A stretch of DNA of 64,000 nucleotides from contig NZ_CP110341.1 of the NCBI RefSeq assembly GCF_026013965.1, positions 3,658,001 through 3,722,000 of the forward strand. The letters run 5' to 3'. The DNA is from Brevibacterium sp. JSBI002 (lineage in GTDB: Bacteria; Actinomycetota; Actinomycetes; Actinomycetales; Brevibacteriaceae). Positions within the stretch are counted from its first letter, which is position 1. Each line of letters begins with the position of its first letter. Positions 44,469 through 53,217 of this stretch are shown here, one piece after another. A model generated the notes under the pieces. It was not told the DNA's origin and made no database searches. It was given only the letters and a program-made list of their open reading frames with translations. The position numbers and the translations under genes were made by a program.

Positions 44469-45223
44469 CACTGGGCGGCTTCCTGCATTGCCGAATCGGC
44501 GACGATGCGACCGTCGGCGAGTCGGACGACACGGGAGCAGCGGGCGGCGACGTTCTCATCGTGGGTGACGACGACGAGAGTGGAGCTGCGGCCGACCGTG
44601 GAGCCCAGCAGCTCGGTGAGAACCTCGTTCGAGGTGCGCGAGTCGAGGGCGCCGGTCGGTTCGTCGGCGAAGGTGACGACGGGCTGGGTGACCTGGGCGC
44701 GGGCGATCGCCACTCTCTGCGCCTGGCCTCCCGAGAGCTGTCCGATCCGCTTGTGTCCGTGCTCGCTCAGACCAAGACGGTCGAGCCAGGCCCTAGCGTG
44801 CTGGGTGGCGTCCGAGCGGTTCATCCCTGCGAGCATGGCGGCGAGCGCGACGTTGTCGACGGCGGTGAGTTCGGGCAGTAGCAGTCCCTGTTGGAAGACG
44901 AAGCCGAAGACCTCGCGGCGCAGAGCGGTGCGGCCGGATTCCTTGAGGGAGGTGATCTCGGCGGCGGCGCTGCGGTCGGTCGGCGAGAGTCGGATGCGGC
45001 CGCTGTCGGGACTGATGATGCCGGCTAGGCAGTGCAGGAGGGTGGTCTTACCGGAGCCGGACGGTCCCATGATGGCCAGGGATTCGCCTAGGCCGATCGT
45101 GAGATCGACTCCTGCGAGAGCGTAGGTCTGGTTGAAGTGCTTCGTGACGTTGCCGGCGGTGATGATGGCGGGGTGCTGAAGGACGGGCTGCTGCGCTGCG
45201 ACAGGATGCTGTGAAGAAGTCAT
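44468..45223 (-). CDS. ABC transporter ATP-binding protein (MacB/LolD type)
   Basis: 251 residues from ATG at 45223. Walker A MGPSGSGKTTLLHCLAG, Q-loop FGFVFQQGLLLPEL, signature LSGGQAQRVAIARA, Walker B VVTFADEPTGALD and switch VVVTHDENV are intact. Drives the two FtsX-like permeases encoded just downstream. First gene of the operon. Confidence 0.92.
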   Translation of the reverse strand: MTSSQHPVAAQQPVLQHPAIITAGNVTKHFNQTYALAGVDLTIGLGESLAIMGPSGSGKTTLLHCLAGIISPDSGRIRLSPTDRSAAAEITSLKESGRTALRREVFGFVFQQGLLLPELTAVDNVALAAMLAGMNRSDATQHARAWLDRLGLSEHGHKRIGQLSGGQAQRVAIARAQVTQPVVTFADEPTGALDSRTSNEVLTELLGSTVGRSSTLVVVTHDENVAARCSRVVRLADGRIVADSAMQEAAQ

Positions 45224-45381
45224 GACTCCATGCTTTCTCGCAGTCTGTGCTCCGGCCATGAAGTCAGCCCACTGGACGGGAGAGGAAAACCCAACTTCTG
45301 TTGCGGGAAAGCCGAGGTTCGGGAGTGGTCTTGATAGTCTCCGTCCCAGAGGACCGGGCCACCTCGGTGCGCTTCAGCGCC

Positions 45382-46698
45382 TCACCCCGGCAGGAGCACG
45401 ATGACGGTGTGGATCACGAGGCCGACCAGCGCGCCGATAACGGTGCCGTTGATGCGGATGTACTGGAGGTCACGGCCGACGTAGAGCTCGATGCGCTCGG
45501 CGGCTTCCTTCGCATCCCAGCGTTCGATGGTGTCGGAGATGACGCTGGCGATCTCGGGGCCGAAGCTCTCGGCCAGATCACCGGCGGTGGTGGCGATCCG
45601 GTCATCGATGCGGCGGGAGAAGTCCGAGTCCGCCTGCAGCCGTTCGGCGAATTCGCCGATGAGCTGCCAGATGCGGGCGCGGACTTCGCCGCCTTCGTCG
45701 ATGATGGCCTCGCGCAGCAGCTGTTTGAGCGAATCCCAGATCTCGAGGACGGAGTCGACGACTCCGTCCTGACTGAGCAGGTCGTTGAAGATCTCTTCGG
45801 CGCGCTGGGACAGGGATGAGTCGGATTCGATGTCGTCGGAGAGATCGACGAGCCACGCGTCCAGCGCCTGTCGAGCCTTGTGGTATTCGTTGTCGCGGAC
45901 GTCGGCGACCCAGCCGAGCACTTCGCGCTGCAGCCGGTTGGCCAGCTGTTCGTTGACGAAATCGGGGACCCAGGACGGTGCCCGGTTGTGGACGATCTCG
46001 TCGATGACCTGCGGGTTGTCGCCCAGCCAGCTGTAGGCCTCCGCGACGATGAGGTCGACGAGTCTGTGGTGAGCACCGTCGAGCACGATCTGGCGCAGCA
46101 GCTGCGCGAGCACCGGAGTCTTCCGGGTGGCCACGAGCCGCGGAATGATCACGTTCCTGGTCAGCGCCTTGATGGAGTCGTCATCGATGCGCGCGAGCAC
46201 ATATTCGAGGCCACCTGCGGCACGGTCGACGACGATATCTCGGTTGGCGGGCTTGGCCAGCCACTTCCCGGCTCGATGGGAGATCTCGGCGGATCGGATC
46301 TTCGTCGACACCGCCTCGGCGTGGAGGAAGTTCGCGGCGACGAAGGCCGACAGACTCGCGCCGAGGGTGTCCTTCTTGCGCGGAATGATCGCAGTGTGCG
46401 GAATCGGCAGCCCGAGAGGGTGGCGGAAGAGTGCGGTGACGGCGAACCAGTCGGCGATCGCGCCGATCATCGCGGCCTCCGAGGCACGGGAGACGAACCC
46501 CCAGACGCCGGTGTTGTCGGTGAAGAGGTGGGTGGAGAGGAAGATGAGCGTGGCAAGGATGAGCAGCGAGAGCGCGAGCGTGCGCATCTTCTTCAGCCCG
46601 CGAGCGCGCTCTTGATCCTCCGGCGTGAGCTCGGCCGGCCCGCCGTTTCCGCTGCCCGCGCCGAAGCGCGGTACGGATGGTGTCTTCTCGATCGACAT
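45382..46698 (-). CDS. DUF445-family membrane protein
   Basis: 438 residues from ATG at 46698 (GGAG and a G-run upstream). A membrane helix near residue 40 (TLALSLLILATLIFLSTHLF) and ASEAAMIGAIADWFAVTALF are characteristic of DUF445, followed by long helical, charged repeats and a C-terminal helix (NGTVIGALVGLVIHTVIVLL). Function of the family is unknown; a role in membrane or envelope organisation is assumed. Divergent from the gene at 46935. Confidence 0.85.
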   Translation of the reverse strand: MSIEKTPSVPRFGAGSGNGGPAELTPEDQERARGLKKMRTLALSLLILATLIFLSTHLFTDNTGVWGFVSRASEAAMIGAIADWFAVTALFRHPLGLPIPHTAIIPRKKDTLGASLSAFVAANFLHAEAVSTKIRSAEISHRAGKWLAKPANRDIVVDRAAGGLEYVLARIDDDSIKALTRNVIIPRLVATRKTPVLAQLLRQIVLDGAHHRLVDLIVAEAYSWLGDNPQVIDEIVHNRAPSWVPDFVNEQLANRLQREVLGWVADVRDNEYHKARQALDAWLVDLSDDIESDSSLSQRAEEIFNDLLSQDGVVDSVLEIWDSLKQLLREAIIDEGGEVRARIWQLIGEFAERLQADSDFSRRIDDRIATTAGDLAESFGPEIASVISDTIERWDAKEAAERIELYVGRDLQYIRINGTVIGALVGLVIHTVIVLLPG

Positions 46699-46922
46699 CG
46701 TTACCCCCTGCTCCACGACTTTAGCGAAACCCTGCGGCTCCGCACGCATCCGCGGGCGAGTTCGCACCTGGGAATTCCGCTGATAGCCCCGCCGTCCCTC
46801 ACCGTTGCTCTCACTTCTCCGGACTGCGCCCTATCCACCTTGTCCCTCTCATAACTCACCGGTGCGCCGGGTGGAGATGCCACTACTCATGAGGTATGAG
46901 CCTTTCGACCACGTACTTGGGC

Positions 46923-46928
46923 TAGACT
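46923..46928 (+). promoter_or_regulatory. -10 hexamer TAGACT, leaderless-type start
   Basis: TAGACT ends 6 bases before the ATG at 46935, with no ribosome binding site. Confidence 0.55.
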
Positions 46929-46934
46929 TCGACC

Positions 46935-47375
46935 ATGGTTCGCCCTCTGAGCGCCCGCGAATCCAGCGTCGCACTGAGCATGACCCGCTCGGCGACGACG
47001 TCTCCCGACGAAGCAGATTATGCCGACTTCACTCCTGAGCAACGGCAGAGTTGGAATCCACCCGAGCCCATTTCAAACGAACAGCGACAGATATGGGAGA
47101 GCCGCCTCGACGATGTGATTGTCACCGGCCAATGCGACTGTGGAACCTGTCCAAGCATCGAATTGCGCCCACGGAGTCGCCTCGACGATGAGCACCGCGA
47201 AGATCAGGGCGACGACGGGAACTGGTCGGAACGCATCGTCCTCACAGCGGGTACACCTGGGGCGATGCTGCTGCTGTTCATCGACGACGACTCGCCCTGC
47301 TACCTCGAGCTGGCACCGATCGATGACGATCAGAGTTTCACGGAGTTCCCCGAATCTGAGTCGATCTCGTTCTGA
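46935..47375 (+). CDS. Uncharacterised acidic protein with CDCGTCP motif
   Basis: 146 residues, not recognised. It has no signal peptide or helix. A cysteine motif (VIVTGQCDCGTCPSIELRP, about residues 61-79) resembles small zinc-binding knuckles; a beta-rich C-terminal half (IVLTAGTPGAMLLLFIDDDS, CYLELAPIDDD) follows. The last part is acidic. Possibly binds a metal. Transcribed towards the methyltransferase, 76 bases apart, each with its own leaderless-type promoter. Confidence 0.6.
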   Translation: MVRPLSARESSVALSMTRSATTSPDEADYADFTPEQRQSWNPPEPISNEQRQIWESRLDDVIVTGQCDCGTCPSIELRPRSRLDDEHREDQGDDGNWSERIVLTAGTPGAMLLLFIDDDSPCYLELAPIDDDQSFTEFPESESISF

Positions 47376-47439
47376 TCCGTTCCGGTGCGGATGGAAGTCC
47401 ATCCCCTCGCCGAGGCGGCCCTGCCCGAACGTGGAACGT

Positions 47440-47445
47440 TAGGCT
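47440..47445 (+). promoter_or_regulatory. -10 hexamer TAGGCT, leaderless-type start
   Basis: TAGGCT ends 6 bases before the ATG at 47452. Confidence 0.5.
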
Positions 47446-47451
47446 TCGTGG

Positions 47452-48294
47452 ATGGAGTACTTCGAGAATCGTGAACGTGCAGAATCCTTCGGCGAGGTCG
47501 CCCAGGAGTACGATGCCTTTCGGCCGAAGTACCCTGCCGCGCTCATCTCAGCGATCATGCAAGCGGTCGAGACCATCACCGAGCCAGGCACGCGCGCCCC
47601 GCGCATCCTCGACGTCGGTTCCGGCACCGGCATACTCGCGTCCCAGCTCCGGTCAGCAGGCGCCGAGATCCTCGCTGTCGAACCGGATGACGAGATGGCT
47701 GCGGTCGCTCGGTCCAAAGGCCTCGATGTGGACGTCTCGACGTTCGAGGACTGGGATGCACAAGGACGAGACTTCGATCTCGTCAGCTTCGGACAGTCCT
47801 TCCACTGGGTCGATCCTCTGGTTGCACTGCCGAAGGTTCGCACCATGCTCCGCCGGGGAGGAAGTCTGGCTCTGGCCTGGAATGACATCAGACCGCAGGG
47901 CGAGCTGAAGACCCGACTCAATGCCGTTGTCGCACGCTTCCATGCCGACGGCAGGACCGCGAGTCTCGGTTCGAGGGCGAGCCGGGGCATCGAAGCGAAC
48001 CAAGAGGCGACGGCGGGCAGCGGTACGACTGAGTCCGTGCCGGCAGTCGAACCCGTCGAGCACCCGGCTCTCACGAAGCTGCGCGACGCCGGTTTCACCC
48101 CGAATGAGACCACTTTCGTCGAAGACCTCCATTATCCGAGGCACGAGTGGCTGTCGATGGTCTTCACCTACTCGGCTCAGCTGACGATGGACCCGGTGAA
48201 GAGAGCGGTCATGCGCGAAGAGATGTCCGCCGAAATCCCCGACGACGGGCTCGATGCGCGGAATGAGGCCCTTCTCGTCCTCGCTGGGGCCTGA
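47452..48294 (+). CDS. Class I SAM-dependent methyltransferase
   Basis: 280 residues. YDAFRPKYPAALI, then ILDVGSGTGILASQL (SAM motif I), VEPDDEMAAVAR and FDLVSFGQSFHWVDP are typical of Methyltransf_11-type enzymes such as trans-aconitate or ubiquinone-like methyltransferases. Substrate unknown. A linker of about 25 residues (TASLGSRASRG, EATAGSGTTES) interrupts the C-terminal half. Confidence 0.85.
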   Translation: MEYFENRERAESFGEVAQEYDAFRPKYPAALISAIMQAVETITEPGTRAPRILDVGSGTGILASQLRSAGAEILAVEPDDEMAAVARSKGLDVDVSTFEDWDAQGRDFDLVSFGQSFHWVDPLVALPKVRTMLRRGGSLALAWNDIRPQGELKTRLNAVVARFHADGRTASLGSRASRGIEANQEATAGSGTTESVPAVEPVEHPALTKLRDAGFTPNETTFVEDLHYPRHEWLSMVFTYSAQLTMDPVKRAVMREEMSAEIPDDGLDARNEALLVLAGA

Positions 48295-48354
48295 ATATGG
48301 GACGCTCATGGGTTCAAAAGCTGCGCGCTCAATGCTGAGCAGTGCCCACTTACT

Positions 48355-48380
48355 GGGCCGGTCCCACGCGCCGCCGGCCC
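48355..48380 (+). terminator. Hairpin after the methyltransferase gene
   Basis: GGGCCGG (48355-48361) pairs with CCGGCCC (48374-48380) around a 12-base loop. It lies 60 bases after the methyltransferase stop, in the 265-base gap before argE, whose promoter should be the TAGAGT near 48390. Confidence 0.45.
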
Positions 48381-48559
48381 GACACGTAGAGTGAGAAGAG
48401 TCTGGTCACCGCTGTCCTGCCCGGGGCCGCGCCCTCGCTGACACCGCCACCACCCGGTGGAGACGTGCACTCATCCCTTTGGGACCACCGCGGCCCCGGC
48501 CGCAGACGCAGCGGTCTGACCGAACCGATACCACCCGCATCCGAAAGTCAGGAGCAGTC

Positions 48560-49735
48560 GTGCCAGCGACACCCGCCGAGGCCACCATCACCGAGATCAC
48601 GAATCTCATCACCTTCGACACGACGAGCCGGGACACGAACCTCCCACTCATCGACCACGTCGAAGCCCGCCTTCAGGCCGCCGGCATCGAGTCACGCCGG
48701 ATCCCGAACCCGGAGGGCACGAAGGCGAACCTGCTCGCGACCATCCCCGCGGCCGACGGCTCGACGACCGGCGGCGTCGTCCTGTCGGGGCATACCGATG
48801 TCGTCCCCGTCGACGGTCAGGACTGGTCGTCGGATCCGTTCACTCCCGAGATCCGCGACGGAAAGTACTTCGCCCGCGGCAGCGCCGACATGAAGTCCTT
48901 CATCGGCGTCATCCTCTCCCGCCTCGAAGCGCTCAAGTCCGCGAAGCTCCGCGAACCCATCCACCTCGCTTTCTCCTATGACGAGGAGATCGGCTGCGTG
49001 GGCGCCATCTCCCTCGTCGAGGCCATCACCGAGGAAGGTCTGGCACCCCGCGGCTGCATCGTCGGCGAACCCTCGAGCATGCGCGTCATCCGCGGCCACA
49101 AATCGATGAACGTCTTCCGCGTCGACTTCCACGGCGTCGCCGCCCACTCCTCACTCACCCCCGAAGGCGTCAACGCCATCGCCTATGCCGCAGAATTCGT
49201 CGCCTTCGTCCACGCCGTGGCCGCAGAATTCCGCACCGAGGGACCCTTCGACGAGGCCTATGTCGTGCCCTTCACCTCGGTCACGGCGAACACGTTCAAC
49301 GGCGGCATCGCCGTGAACACGATCCCCGCCGAGGCGACCGTGAAGTTCGAGTTCCGCTCGCTCGGTTCGGTCGACCGAGAAGCCCTCATCGCCCGATTCC
49401 GCGCCGAAGCCGAACGCCTCGGTCGCGCCATGGCCGCCGAGAACAAGGCCGCCGGAGTCGAGTTCACGATCGAAGCCGAAGCTCCCGGCTGCGAGACCCC
49501 GGCCGATGCCGACATCGTCTCACTCGCGGCGAACTGGGGCGGAATCGCCACCGATGACAAGGTCACCTACGGCACCGAGGCGGGCCTGTTCTCCGCAGCC
49601 GGCATCCCGACCGTCGTCTGCGGTCCCGGTGACATCGCCCAGGCTCACGCCCCGGACGAGTTCATCGAACTCGACCAGATCGCCGCCTGCGAGTCCTTCA
49701 TCGACGCCCTCATCGCCGATCACTCCGAGAGCTGA
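48560..49735 (+). CDS. argE: Acetylornithine deacetylase-like M20 peptidase
   Basis: 391 residues from a GTG at 48560 with AGGAG 5 bases upstream; the frame is open upstream but that part is not family-like. M20 metallopeptidase signature: VLSGHTDVVPVDGQDW (first metal His and Asp), SADMKSFIGV, FSYDEEIGCVGA (bridging Glu), IVGEPSSM. GHKSMNVFRVDFHGVAAHSS starts the dimerisation domain. Best matches ArgE acetylornithine deacetylase; other N-acyl amino acid deacylases are possible. No arg genes are nearby. Confidence 0.82.
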   Translation: MPATPAEATITEITNLITFDTTSRDTNLPLIDHVEARLQAAGIESRRIPNPEGTKANLLATIPAADGSTTGGVVLSGHTDVVPVDGQDWSSDPFTPEIRDGKYFARGSADMKSFIGVILSRLEALKSAKLREPIHLAFSYDEEIGCVGAISLVEAITEEGLAPRGCIVGEPSSMRVIRGHKSMNVFRVDFHGVAAHSSLTPEGVNAIAYAAEFVAFVHAVAAEFRTEGPFDEAYVVPFTSVTANTFNGGIAVNTIPAEATVKFEFRSLGSVDREALIARFRAEAERLGRAMAAENKAAGVEFTIEAEAPGCETPADADIVSLAANWGGIATDDKVTYGTEAGLFSAAGIPTVVCGPGDIAQAHAPDEFIELDQIAACESFIDALIADHSES

Positions 49736-49866
49736 GGACACACCGGAACAAGCGGCAGACCCAGTCGCAAGGCACAAGCGGCTGGGCTGGTCACACGGTC
49801 GGCGAGGACCGTGCAGACCAGTCGTAGACTGCGGAGAGGATCATTCACCCCAGTCAAGGAGGAAGC

Positions 49867-50085
49867 ATGGCAACCGAATTCTCGGTCGGCGACCACGTGG
49901 CCTGGAACTCCGAGGCCGGGCAGGTCTCCGGTCGCATTGCGAAGGTCCACACCGCCGACTTCGACTACCAGGGCCACCGTCGCCGCGCCTCGGCGGAGGA
50001 ACCGCAGTACGAGATCCAGAGCGACAAGACCGATCACATCGCCGCCCACAAAGGCAGCGCTCTGCACCGCATTGACGACGATTGA
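49867..50085 (+). CDS. DUF2945 (HVA1/Tudor-like) small protein
   Basis: 72 residues. FSVGDHVAWNSEAGQVSGRI and YEIQSDKTDHIAAHKGSAL match the DUF2945 family, a Tudor-like beta-barrel of unknown role. AAGGAGG precedes the ATG. Its stop shares a base with the next start, so it is translated with the DUF488 protein. Confidence 0.85.
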   Translation: MATEFSVGDHVAWNSEAGQVSGRIAKVHTADFDYQGHRRRASAEEPQYEIQSDKTDHIAAHKGSALHRIDDD

Positions 50086-50699
50086 TGTCACGGACCACCG
50101 CGAAGTCAGGGTCCGCAGCGGCAAGCACTGTGGACCAGCCGCGCTTGCTGACCGTCGGGCACTCGAATCGTTCACTGAACGAGTTCACCGAACTGCTCAC
50201 GCACACCGGCACCGAGGTGGTCGTCGACGTCCGCAAGCTGCCAGGTTCGAATAAGAACCCCTGGTTCAACGCGGACACCCTCGCCACCGACCTCACCGAG
50301 GAGGGCATCGAACTGCGCCGACTCGAGGGCCTGACCGGCCGAAGACCGGTCAGCCGCACGGTGCCCTTCGAGACGAATGCCTGGTGGCATAATCGCAGCT
50401 TCCACAACTACGCCGACCACTGCCTGTCCGAGGAATTCCACACCGACCTCGACACCCTCATCGAATGGTCGATGACCCGACGCTTGGCGATCATGTGCTC
50501 CGAAGCCGTGTGGTGGCGCTGCCACCGTCGGATCATCGCCGATCAGCTGCTTGCTCGGGAGTTCCCGGTCTCGCACATCCTCGGGGCGGGTCATGTCGAT
50601 GAGGCCGAGCTCAGCGAGGGTGCCCGCCTTCGCGACGATGGCGAACTCATTTACCCCGCCGAGGCTGACACGGCCGAGGCTGACCCCGCCGACGCCTGA
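50085..50699 (+). CDS. DUF488-domain protein
   Basis: 204 residues. LLTVGHSNRSLNEFTELL, VVDVRKLPGSNKNP, FHNYADHC and LAIMCSEAVWWRCHRRIIAD are the conserved DUF488 blocks, including the Cys-rich C-terminal motif seen across the family. Function unknown; the pattern suggests a nucleic-acid or metal-binding enzyme. Coupled to DUF2945 (ATG overlapping TGA by one base). Confidence 0.85.
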   Translation: MSRTTAKSGSAAASTVDQPRLLTVGHSNRSLNEFTELLTHTGTEVVVDVRKLPGSNKNPWFNADTLATDLTEEGIELRRLEGLTGRRPVSRTVPFETNAWWHNRSFHNYADHCLSEEFHTDLDTLIEWSMTRRLAIMCSEAVWWRCHRRIIADQLLAREFPVSHILGAGHVDEAELSEGARLRDDGELIYPAEADTAEADPADA

Positions 50700-50796
50700 C
50701 CCCGAAGCCGGCAATCACCCCTGCTGCCCCCGGAAGTCACGCCGGCACCCACGTCCGCAGCACCCCGAATCCGGATGTACACTGAATTAGCCAACA

Positions 50797-50815
50797 TTAG
50801 GTTAGGCTAAATTCG
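50797..50815 (+). promoter_or_regulatory. IdeR/DtxR-type iron box upstream of efeUOB
   Basis: TTAGGTTAGGCTAAATTCG. The first 14 bases equal the IdeR/DtxR consensus TTAGGTTAGGCTAACCTAA; the last part differs. It is 61 bases before efeU, a normal place for repression by iron-loaded regulator. Confidence 0.75.
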
Positions 50816-50875
50816 TTCATCCATTTTCGAGACGGTCCGAACACCCGCCTCGACGAACTGACGAGAGTGAGTCAG

Positions 50876-51823
50876 ATGTTCGTCGCGAACCTCCTCATCG
50901 CCTTGCGCGAGGGACTCGAGGCCACCTTGGTCATCGGCATCCTCGTGGGGTATCTGGTCAAGACCGACCGCCGGGACGTGCTTCCCAAACTCTGGCTGGG
51001 CGTCGGCCTGGCCGCGCTCATCCCCTTCGGCATCGGTGCGCTGCTCACCTGGGGGCCCAAGACCCTGACCTACCAGGCGCAGGAGATCATCGGCGGAGCG
51101 CTCTCCATCATCACCGTCGCCCTGGTGACCGGAATGATCTTCTGGATGGGCAAGCATTCCCGCGCGCTCAAGGGCGAACTCGAAAACTCGATGGCCGCCT
51201 CCTTGGGCAGACGATCATCGGGGTGGGGAATCGTCGGTCTCGCCGTGCTCGCCGTCGGGCGCGAAGGCGCTGAATCCGCGCTGTTCATCTGGGCCACCGT
51301 CCGCTCCTCGGTCGAGAACAACGTCGTCGCCACCACCGCCGGCGTCGTCACCGGGCTGCTGCTCTCGCTCGTCCTCGGCTGGCTCATCTACCGAGGATCG
51401 CGGAAGATCAACATGAAGGCATTCTTCTCCGTCACCGGGTACTTCCTCATCCTCGTCGCCGCCGGAATCTTCTCCTACGGCATCAGCGATCTGCAGGAAG
51501 CCGGAGTCCTGCCCGGCATCATGAACCATGCCTGGGACCTCAGCCACCTGCTGCCCGATCCCGCCTCGCCGATCTACTGGCTCTACGTCCTCGGACAGGC
51601 GATCTTCCAGGTCAACGTCCAGCCCACGGTGCTCCAGACCTTCGGCTGGATCGTCTACATCGTCCCCGTGGCGATCATCTTCTTCCGCCAGGTGCACGGG
51701 AAGAAGCCTGCAGCGAAGCCGAACGGGAGCTCCTCACGAGCACAAGGACACGCCCCCGCCGAGGCGGCCCCCACCTCGGCGTCGGCCGACCCGACATCAT
51801 CGGCCCCCACATTCCACACCTGA
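50876..51823 (+). CDS. efeU: EfeU/Ftr1-type iron permease
   Basis: 315 residues from ATG at 50876 (a GTG at 50867 is an alternative). Seven hydrophobic helices. The two REGxE motifs that bind ferric iron are present: IALREGLEATLVIG in helix 1 (residues 11-15) and AVGREGAESALFIW in helix 4. Imports iron through the membrane. A Ser/Ala/Pro-rich C-terminal tail follows the last helix. First gene of efeU-efeO-efeB, behind an iron box. Confidence 0.93.
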   Translation: MFVANLLIALREGLEATLVIGILVGYLVKTDRRDVLPKLWLGVGLAALIPFGIGALLTWGPKTLTYQAQEIIGGALSIITVALVTGMIFWMGKHSRALKGELENSMAASLGRRSSGWGIVGLAVLAVGREGAESALFIWATVRSSVENNVVATTAGVVTGLLLSLVLGWLIYRGSRKINMKAFFSVTGYFLILVAAGIFSYGISDLQEAGVLPGIMNHAWDLSHLLPDPASPIYWLYVLGQAIFQVNVQPTVLQTFGWIVYIVPVAIIFFRQVHGKKPAAKPNGSSSRAQGHAPAEAAPTSASADPTSSAPTFHT

Positions 51824-51890
51824 ATCGCGCGCATCCGCCGCGCTCATCGCACTACCACCGTCAACGACCGATCCATCCCACGAGGACATC

Positions 51891-53204
51891 ATGAAACGCC
51901 ATTCCGCGCTCATCGCTCTGCCCACTGCCACTCTGCTCGCTGTCTCGCTTGCTGCCTGCACCGACAATCCGGCGAACAAGAAGGACGATGCGGCGGCAGC
52001 CGGCGACGCCGTCACGGTGACGATCACCGATGACACCTGCGAGGTCAGCCCAGCCACTCTGCCCTCGGGCAAGGTGAGCTTCTCCGTGACGAACAAGGGC
52101 ACGAAACCGAACGAGTTCGAGATCCTCGCCGAGAACCAGCTTCAGATCGAGTCCGAGAAGGAGAATATCGGCCCGGGCACGACGACCACGGTGACCACGT
52201 CGCTCGATGAAGGCACGTACTACACGGCGTGCAAGCCGAACATGGTCGGCGACTTCGTCGGCTTGGCGGAGTTCGTGGTGACGAAGGGCGAAGAGGTCTC
52301 CATCGACAGCGACACCCGGGCCGCCGAGGACAAGGGGATCACGAACTACACCGGCTACGTCAAGGACCAGGTCGGACAGCTCGTCGATGCGACGAAGGAC
52401 TTCACCGACGCTTACACCTCGGGAGACACGGAGAAGGCGAAGGCCCTCTACCCATTGGCGCGTCAGCATTATGAACGCATCGAACCGACGGCCGAGTCCT
52501 TCGGCATCAAAGAAGCCGGTGACCTCGACGGATCGCTCGACGCTCGGGTCCAGGACCTCTCGGTCGATGCGGGGAAGAAACCCGACGACCCCGAGGTGCT
52601 CGCCGACTGGACCGGTTGGCACCGGATCGAGGCCGACCTGTTCACAGATGAGGACGAAGGCTACAAATTCGACTCCGAGGCGGACCGGAAGAAGGTCGCA
52701 GACAAGCTCAACGAGGATACGAAGACCCTTTACGACCTCGTCTACGGCAAGGTCGAGGGTGCCGGCGGAACGTTTGAACTGAAGCTCTCGGACGTCGCCA
52801 CGGGTGCCTCCGCGCTGCTCGAAGAGGTTGCGCTGTCGAAGATCGGCGGCGAGGAAGAGACCTTCTCGCACACCGACCTCTATGACTTCCACGCGAACGT
52901 CGAAGGCGCCGAGGTCGCCTACGGCAATGTCGAGGAGCTCGTCGAAGCCCAAGATCCCGAACTCGCGAAGAAGATCACAAGGAACCTCGACGGTGTGAAG
53001 ACGGTGCTCGAGAAGTACCAGAACGGCAGGGACGACGAGGGCAATATCCTCTACGAGGACTACTCGAAGGTCGCCGCCGTGCAGAAGGATGCCGGCGAAG
53101 CTCCGAAGGACACCGACTATACGCGGGCTCAGCAGGAGCTCTCGGATGCCGTCAACGCACTGAGTGAGCCGCTGTCCCAGGTCAGCGGCACCGTTCTGCG
53201 CTGA
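51891..53204 (+). CDS. efeO: EfeO-type iron-binding lipoprotein (cupredoxin + M75 peptidase domain)
   Basis: 437 residues from ATG at 51891 (CGAGGA upstream). Lipobox LAAC (Cys23) for membrane anchoring outside the cell. Residues about 40-135 are a cupredoxin-like domain (VTITDDTCEVSPATLPSGKV), then an M75/imelysin-type domain with the metal-binding GWHRIEADLF (HxxE) near 245-250. Delivers iron to EfeU. Between efeU and efeB. Confidence 0.93.
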   Translation: MKRHSALIALPTATLLAVSLAACTDNPANKKDDAAAAGDAVTVTITDDTCEVSPATLPSGKVSFSVTNKGTKPNEFEILAENQLQIESEKENIGPGTTTTVTTSLDEGTYYTACKPNMVGDFVGLAEFVVTKGEEVSIDSDTRAAEDKGITNYTGYVKDQVGQLVDATKDFTDAYTSGDTEKAKALYPLARQHYERIEPTAESFGIKEAGDLDGSLDARVQDLSVDAGKKPDDPEVLADWTGWHRIEADLFTDEDEGYKFDSEADRKKVADKLNEDTKTLYDLVYGKVEGAGGTFELKLSDVATGASALLEEVALSKIGGEEETFSHTDLYDFHANVEGAEVAYGNVEELVEAQDPELAKKITRNLDGVKTVLEKYQNGRDDEGNILYEDYSKVAAVQKDAGEAPKDTDYTRAQQELSDAVNALSEPLSQVSGTVLR

Positions 53205-53217
53205 ATGGGGGTCTTCG

